Assembly: GCA_910586855.1 (NCBI GenBank)
Contig: CAJUJH010000001.1
Coordinates: 1 to 64,000, forward strand
DNA length: 64,000 nucleotides
Direction of reading: 5' to 3'
From: Candidatus Gastranaerophilales bacterium
GTDB taxonomy: Bacteria > Cyanobacteriota > Vampirovibrionia > Gastranaerophilales > Gastranaerophilaceae
Positions 60,413-64,000 of this stretch are shown one piece after another. The stretch's first letter is position 1; each line of letters begins with the position of its first letter. The notes under the pieces were generated by a model that did not search any database, was not told the DNA's origin, and worked only from the letters and a program-made list of their open reading frames with translations. Made by a program: the position numbers and the translations under genes.

Positions 60413-61729
60413 ATGAAAAATATCTTTAAACTTATAATTCTAATATTGATATTCACTCAATCACAAAATGTTTTTGCAGAGTTTCGCGATGTTGAAACAA
60501 GTGCAATAATAGGCGACATTCCTGTTGTGGAAGCAAACAAAAATCAACAAGCACCTTCTATTGCAAAAAACACTATTCAGGATAACAATAAAAAACTTTA
60601 TGGTATGGTTGGAAAATCCCAAATTCTAAATTTTGATATGGGAGTTAAAAGAGTTTCAATAGCAGACCCCGCTTTAGCCGATGTTGTTGTAGTTTCACCA
60701 AAACAATTAATAATAAATGGTAAAAAAGCAGGCTCCACAAGTTTAATTTTCTGGGGTAAAAATTCTAATACTCCTGCATTTTATAATCTTGTTATCCAGC
60801 AGGATACAGATGCATTTTTGGATGCTGTAAGCTATCTTGCGCCTGAAGAGGATATAACAATCATTTTTAACAGCAACGGTGCTGTGATGAGTGGTTTTAT
60901 AAGTTCTTCATCCATAAAAGAACAAATTCAAAATCTTGCAAAAGCGTATAACATTAACTTAACCGATATGACAGAGAGCCCTACAAAACAAGTATTATTG
61001 GAAGTTCGCGTAACAGAAGTTTCAAAAAACTTTACAAGAGATTTAGGGGTTGAATTTGGATATGGGAAAGATGCCAAAAGCTTAAGCGAATACCTATCAA
61101 GCCTTATTGCAGGAAATCCTTTAACTAAATTGAATCAAGTATTTTCAAGCAGCGGATTGAATTATTATCTTTACAATCAATCAAGTAAAATTTCAATGGC
61201 AGTAAATGCTGCAGAAACAAAAGGTGATATTAAAATCCTCGCTGAGCCCAAACTTCTTGCCGTAAATAATGAAGAAGCAAGCTTTAATGTCGGTAATGAA
61301 GTACCAATCCCGTCTGAAATAGGGGATTATGGGAATGTTACATATAAATTCAAAGAAACAGGGGTTATTTTAAAATTTAAGCCTACAATTATGGAAAAAA
61401 CAGGCAGAGTAAGGTTAAAATTAAGTCCTGAAGTTTCTGAAATTGACCGCTCAGCTGGAATTGTAACGGGTGACCAAACACAGGTTCCCGGGTTTAAAAC
61501 AAGAAAAGTTGATACAACCGTTGAGCTTATGGACGGTGAAACCCTTATTATAGCAGGGCTTTTAACCAATACTTCAACAAAAAGCAAAACTCAGGTGCCT
61601 CTTTTAGGCAATATTCCTGTATTAGGCGTATTGTTTAGAAGCTCTAATGATGTTACAAATGATTCAGAGCTTGTTATATTTATCACACCAAAAATTGTAG
61701 ATAATATGACCCAAATAGATAATATTTAA
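60413..61729 (+). CDS. cpaC: Tad/Flp pilus secretin CpaC
   Basis: A 438-residue secretin with signal peptide (VFA-EF). An N-terminal pilus-assembly N0-like domain (KSQILNFDMGVKRVSIADPALADVVVVSPKQL) is followed by BON-like repeats and the secretin beta-domain with EPKLLAVNNEEASFNVGNEVPIP, GVILKFKPTI, VELMDGETLIIAGLL and VPLLGNIPVLGVLFR. It forms the outer-membrane pore of the Tad pilus. The gene starts 6 nt after cpaB. Confidence 0.92.
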   Translation: MKNIFKLIILILIFTQSQNVFAEFRDVETSAIIGDIPVVEANKNQQAPSIAKNTIQDNNKKLYGMVGKSQILNFDMGVKRVSIADPALADVVVVSPKQLIINGKKAGSTSLIFWGKNSNTPAFYNLVIQQDTDAFLDAVSYLAPEEDITIIFNSNGAVMSGFISSSSIKEQIQNLAKAYNINLTDMTESPTKQVLLEVRVTEVSKNFTRDLGVEFGYGKDAKSLSEYLSSLIAGNPLTKLNQVFSSSGLNYYLYNQSSKISMAVNAAETKGDIKILAEPKLLAVNNEEASFNVGNEVPIPSEIGDYGNVTYKFKETGVILKFKPTIMEKTGRVRLKLSPEVSEIDRSAGIVTGDQTQVPGFKTRKVDTTVELMDGETLIIAGLLTNTSTKSKTQVPLLGNIPVLGVLFRSSNDVTNDSELVIFITPKIVDNMTQIDNI

Positions 61730-61741
61730 GGTAAATAAACT

Positions 61742-62953
61742 ATGGGAATAAAAATAGATACCGTTATAATAGACCCTGAGAATAATTCAAGAGAGATTAT
61801 TCTAAACTATCTTGCCCAGATTGAGGATATAAATGTAACTCAGGAATTTAACGATATCTTAACTGCAATGAATTTTATTACAGAAAGCAGACCAAATTTA
61901 ATTATTGTAGATATTTCCCAAAAAACTCAAATGGCGCTTGATATAATTGTTAAAATATCAAACACCTTAAAAAATTCTAAAATCATAGTTCTATCTTATG
62001 ATATGAGCCCTGAAACCGTTATAAAGGCTTTAAGAGCAGGGGCAAGAGAATTTCTTGTAAAACCTTTAATCGAAAATGAGTTTTTACAATCCGTTGAAAA
62101 ACTAAAAGATTTAATTTTAGGAAATATTAACGATACAACAAAATGTAAAGTTATTACAACCTTTTCAAACAAAGGCGGTATAGGAAAAACAGCTATTGCA
62201 ACAAATTTAGCGGTTGAACTTGCCAATATGACAAAAGAAAGAGTTGCTTTAGTTGATTTAAACATGCAAATGGGCGATGTCACAACGTTTTTAGATTTAA
62301 ATCCGTCGTTTGATACTGCTTATGTAATCAATAATTTAGAAAGGATTGATGAAGGATTTTTACTTTCAACCCTTGAAAAGTATAACAACACAAGCCTTTA
62401 TGTTCTTGCGGACCCTCCGGATTTAGAACAGGCAGAAGTTATCACTTCAGATAATATTACAACCCTGATAAATGTTTTAAGAAACGTATTTTCTTATATT
62501 ATTATTGATACCACAGCAAGTTTTGACGGTAAAACTATCACAGCGCTTGATAACTCTGATTTGGTGCTTTTAATTACAATTATAAACTTGCCTTCTGTTC
62601 GAAACTGTCAAAGATGTTTTGATTTATTTAAGCGTCTGGGGTATACAAAAGATAAAATTAAAATTATTGTAAACCGTTACATGGAAAATGATGAAATAAA
62701 AGTGGAAGATGTTGAAGAGGTCCTTGGACACCCTGTATACTTTAAAATTCCAAATAATTATTTTACAATAATAAACGCCATAAATAAGGGTCTGCCTGTT
62801 TGTGAAATCAATCCTCATTCAAATATTGCAAAAAGCTTTAAAGAGCTTGCAGCGCTTTTATCGGATAATTTCACATATTCAAATACCCAAAAACCGCAAA
62901 AACGTGAAAAAAGCTTTAACCTTCTGGATATTTTTAAGAAAAAAGGAGAATAG
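61742..62953 (+). CDS. cpaE: Tad pilus localisation ATPase CpaE/TadZ with receiver-like domain
   Basis: A 403-residue protein: a receiver-like domain at ~5-125 (VIIDPENN at 8-15, IIVDIS with D57, FLVKP) and a MinD/ParA-like ATPase with deviant Walker A KGGIGKTAIATNLA (~140-153), then VALVDLNMQMGDV and DTTASFDG. CpaE places the pilus machinery at the pole or another site. The D57/Lys pattern is more complete than in many CpaE proteins, so phosphorylation is possible but not shown. It starts 12 nt after cpaC and ends 4 nt before cpaF. Confidence 0.9.
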   Translation: MGIKIDTVIIDPENNSREIILNYLAQIEDINVTQEFNDILTAMNFITESRPNLIIVDISQKTQMALDIIVKISNTLKNSKIIVLSYDMSPETVIKALRAGAREFLVKPLIENEFLQSVEKLKDLILGNINDTTKCKVITTFSNKGGIGKTAIATNLAVELANMTKERVALVDLNMQMGDVTTFLDLNPSFDTAYVINNLERIDEGFLLSTLEKYNNTSLYVLADPPDLEQAEVITSDNITTLINVLRNVFSYIIIDTTASFDGKTITALDNSDLVLLITIINLPSVRNCQRCFDLFKRLGYTKDKIKIIVNRYMENDEIKVEDVEEVLGHPVYFKIPNNYFTIINAINKGLPVCEINPHSNIAKSFKELAALLSDNFTYSNTQKPQKREKSFNLLDIFKKKGE

Positions 62954-62957
62954 TTAA

Positions 62958-64000
62958 TTGTCACTTAAAGATAGATTAAATTCCACATCAAATAATCAAG
63001 CCCCCAAAAAACAAGAGGCTGATGCGATAGCAAATATTGCCCCTCTAAGTGAAGAATTTGCTTTTTTGAAAGAAAAATTACATTCTCTTTTAATTGAAAA
63101 AGTAAACTCAACTCCAAGCTGGTCAAATTATAACGATGATGAACAAAAAGAGCTTATCCGCCAGTTTATTGAAGGACAATTAAACGCAAATTTCCGTTCT
63201 GTTCCTTTAAATAAATCAGAAAAAGATAAATTAATAAAAGAAATTATTCAAGAAGCAAAAGGTTTTGGACCTTTAGACCCTCTGCTTGAAGACCCTACAA
63301 TAAGTGATATTCTTGTAAACGGGGCAAAAAACATTTATGTTGAAAAAAACGGTAAACTTTATAAAACATCCATAGTTTTTAAGGATAATAACCATCTTAA
63401 AAACATCATTGAAAGAATTGTTTCAAAAATTGGAAGAAGAATAGATGAAAAATCTCCGATGGTGGATGCAAGACTTGCAGACGGAAGCCGTGTAAATGCT
63501 ATTATCCCACCATTAGCGCTTGATGGACCATCTTTATCCATAAGAAGATTTAAAGCAGATGCAGGAACTATGGAAAGCCTTTTAAAATGGGGTTCTATAA
63601 GTAAAGAAATGGCGGAAGTATTGGAAGCTGCTGTTGCTGCGCGCTGCAATATTGTAATTTCAGGCGGTACTGGTGCTGGAAAAACAACTCTTCTAAACAG
63701 TTTATCTGCTAAAATTCCTCCGGGAGAAAGAATCATCACAATTGAAGATTCTGCTGAATTAAGTCTTCAGCAGGAACACATTGTAAGACTTGAAACCCGT
63801 CCTGCTAATATTGAAGGCGAAGGTGCCATAACAGCAAGAGATTTGGTTATAAACTCTCTCCGTATGCGTCCGGATAGAATAATAATCGGCGAGTGCCGCG
63901 GGGCTGAAACCCTTGATATGCTTCAGGCGATGAATACAGGTCATGACGGTTCTTTAACAACCCTCCATGCTAATTCTCCAAGAGATGCCCTCTCAAGGCT
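62958..64000 (+). CDS. cpaF: Tad pilus secretion ATPase CpaF (partial, runs off window)
   Basis: An open frame from TTG 62958 (AAAGGAG about 7 nt upstream, the best local start) to the window end, over 347 codons. It has FGPLDPLLEDPTISDILVNG, RRIDEKSPMVDARLADGSRVNAIIPP, Walker A ISGGTGAGKTTLLN, Asp box IEDSAELSL, LRMRPDRIIIGECRGAE (Walker B) and the His box GHDGSLTTLHANSP. TadA/CpaF is the traffic ATPase that extrudes the Tad pilus, so tadB/tadC are expected beyond the window. The start codon is not ATG. Confidence 0.92.
   Translation, partial: MSLKDRLNSTSNNQAPKKQEADAIANIAPLSEEFAFLKEKLHSLLIEKVNSTPSWSNYNDDEQKELIRQFIEGQLNANFRSVPLNKSEKDKLIKEIIQEAKGFGPLDPLLEDPTISDILVNGAKNIYVEKNGKLYKTSIVFKDNNHLKNIIERIVSKIGRRIDEKSPMVDARLADGSRVNAIIPPLALDGPSLSIRRFKADAGTMESLLKWGSISKEMAEVLEAAVAARCNIVISGGTGAGKTTLLNSLSAKIPPGERIITIEDSAELSLQQEHIVRLETRPANIEGEGAITARDLVINSLRMRPDRIIIGECRGAETLDMLQAMNTGHDGSLTTLHANSPRDALSR

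Overview
The window is a compact, AT-rich (about one third G+C by eye) chromosomal segment of a diderm bacterium. Outer-membrane biogenesis is shown by LptB, an LptF/G permease, an OmpH/Skp-like chaperone, a secretin and a heptosyltransferase-like GT9 enzyme. Type IV pilus parts (PilO, a fused PilM-PilN, prepilin-like proteins), a Tad/Flp pilus locus, a lone FliI/YscN ATPase, an AdoCbl-dependent ribonucleotide reductase, a rubredoxin and c-di-GMP enzymes fit an anaerobic, possibly gut-associated member of the non-photosynthetic Cyanobacteria relatives (Vampirovibrionia/Melainabacteria, Gastranaerophilales-like). That placement is inference from gene content and composition, not from a marker-gene tree.

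Layout. 1-10.2 kb: a glycine-rich protein end, an orphan YlxR/RnpM gene, a GAF-GGDEF cyclase with two tiny membrane proteins, MurT, a GT9 transferase and a GGDEF/HD-GYP protein whose HD motif is degenerate. 10.2-12.8 kb: medium-chain dehydrogenase and thioredoxin reductase. 12.8-17.6 kb is accessory: two copies of a divergent 'XRE regulator plus 56-58 aa protein' module, RhuM, tandem TonB-C-like secreted paralogues and a radical SAM/SPASM-like protein. 17.7-32.7 kb is housekeeping: PilMN/PilO, RlmB, a primary-type sigma factor, QueA, ThiG, ComF, DnaN, ThrB, Skp-like, MnmG, a periplasmic trehalose-synthase-like GH13 and an acyltransferase. 32.7-35.6 kb: an inverted-repeat element, a third XRE/small-protein module, a large SRP RNA, a DEDDh exonuclease, and a T-poor intergenic transcript candidate. 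35.8-45.2 kb: GH38 mannosidase, DedA-type protein, thioesterase, a pseudopilin-like protein, a phosphodiester glycosidase, LptF/LptB, a decayed DpnI gene and RadA. 45.2-51.7 kb: second copy of the inverted-repeat element, FliI, BRO protein, a fourth XRE/small-protein module, a methionine gamma-lyase-like enzyme, rubredoxin, and an NgoPII/HaeIII-type (predicted GGCC) restriction-modification pair. 51.8-64 kb: class II RNR, TPR protein, prepilin, NrnA, YihY, YhaM, PncC and the start of a Tad/Flp pilus operon (CpaB, CpaC, CpaE, CpaF) running off the end.

The most novel-looking material is the repeated divergent module of a short XRE repressor and a short helical protein (four instances, two sequence families of partner; RhuM and BRO genes next to two of them), the two-copy structured inverted-repeat element between convergent genes, the T-poor RNA-like region near 35.05-35.27 kb, a DpnI pseudogene with three lesions, and a recurring arrangement of -10 boxes 6-8 nt before ATG that points to many leaderless mRNAs. 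No tRNA, rRNA, CRISPR array or transposase gene was found by reading.
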